Shown: positions 63,995-64,000 of the stretch, in pieces
How positions within the stretch are numbered: position 1 is the stretch's first letter
How the letters are laid out: the number at the start of each line of letters is the position of its first letter
Source of the DNA: Comamonadaceae bacterium
GTDB lineage: Bacteria; Pseudomonadota; Gammaproteobacteria; Burkholderiales; Burkholderiaceae_C
Assembly (NCBI GenBank): GCA_947456305.1
Contig: CANGPN010000004.1
Location: forward strand, 102,931-166,930
Direction of reading: 5' to 3'
DNA: 64,000 nt
Position numbers and translations under genes: made by a program
The notes under the pieces: generated by a model
Told to the model about the DNA's origin: nothing
The model's database searches: none
What the model saw: only the letters and a program-made list of their open reading frames with translations

Positions 63995-64000
63995 TAAATA

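Overview
The window reads as a chromosomal segment of a betaproteobacterium, most likely order Burkholderiales (a Comamonadaceae-like lineage is my best guess; the genus cannot be read from the sequence). The reasons are the family-typical protein sequences, the contiguous 14-gene nuoA-N operon preceded by tRNA-Leu(GAG), secG, tpiA, pnp and rpsO, the pmbA / darP-mog arrangement, and prfB with its programmed +1 frameshift. Base composition is moderate, except for clearly A+T-rich patches at about 48.9-51.1 kb and 62.9-63.8 kb.

Layout. 0-4.2 kb: end of a DEAD-box helicase, an acyl-CoA synthetase, an alpha/beta hydrolase and a BaiN/YhiN flavoprotein. 4.3-5.0 kb: rpsU, a good intrinsic terminator and a YqeY-like gene. 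5.1-11 kb: an orphan polyamine-type ABC ATPase, pmbA, darP-mog, an unrecognised gene, cysE and trmJ. 11-16.2 kb: suhB, mutS, a second hydrolase and uppP. 16.3-18.2 kb: two type II toxin-antitoxin pairs (DinJ/YafQ-like and VapBC-like), each with a legible promoter that contains or overlaps an inverted repeat. 18.2-21.5 kb: glnS, a nitroreductase, a 47-codon basic protein and a DUF1178 gene. 21.5-35.8 kb: the complete complex I operon on the minus strand. 35.9-42.2 kb, also minus strand: tRNA-Leu, secG, tpiA, pnp, rpsO, an aminotransferase and tsaD. 42.2-48.8 kb, plus strand: ybiB, cobA, prfB, pepN and fbp.

Accessory parts. Directly after fbp lies the 5' half of a tRNA-Thr-like gene, then an A+T-rich O-acetyltransferase gene of the acyltransferase-3/SGNH type on the opposite strand, then a degenerate 3' half of a tRNA-Thr-like gene. 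This looks like a small acquired islet in a destroyed tRNA locus. From 51.2 to 57.3 kb come a small unknown gene, gloA, a ribbon-helix-helix gene, a GMC dehydrogenase with a Tat-exported small subunit, a B12-binding regulator resembling AerR/PpaA, and a disordered protein containing five 72-bp tandem repeats. Housekeeping resumes at 57.3-62.7 kb with a CorC/HlyC-family membrane protein, apaH, an rhlE-type helicase, dcd and a BMP-family binding protein. The window ends with two A+T-rich genes for small exported proteins, a bidirectional terminator, a 14-bp copy of the 3' end of tRNA-Asp, three 10-bp tandem motifs and a strong ribosome binding site. Together these suggest the edge of an integrated element whose integrase would start just past base 64000.

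Functionally most of the window is core metabolism and information processing (respiration, translation, mismatch repair, RNA decay, sulfur, siroheme and nucleotide metabolism). The candidates for something new are the split tRNA-Thr islet, the B12 regulator with its repeat-protein neighbour, and the mobile-element edge at the right end.
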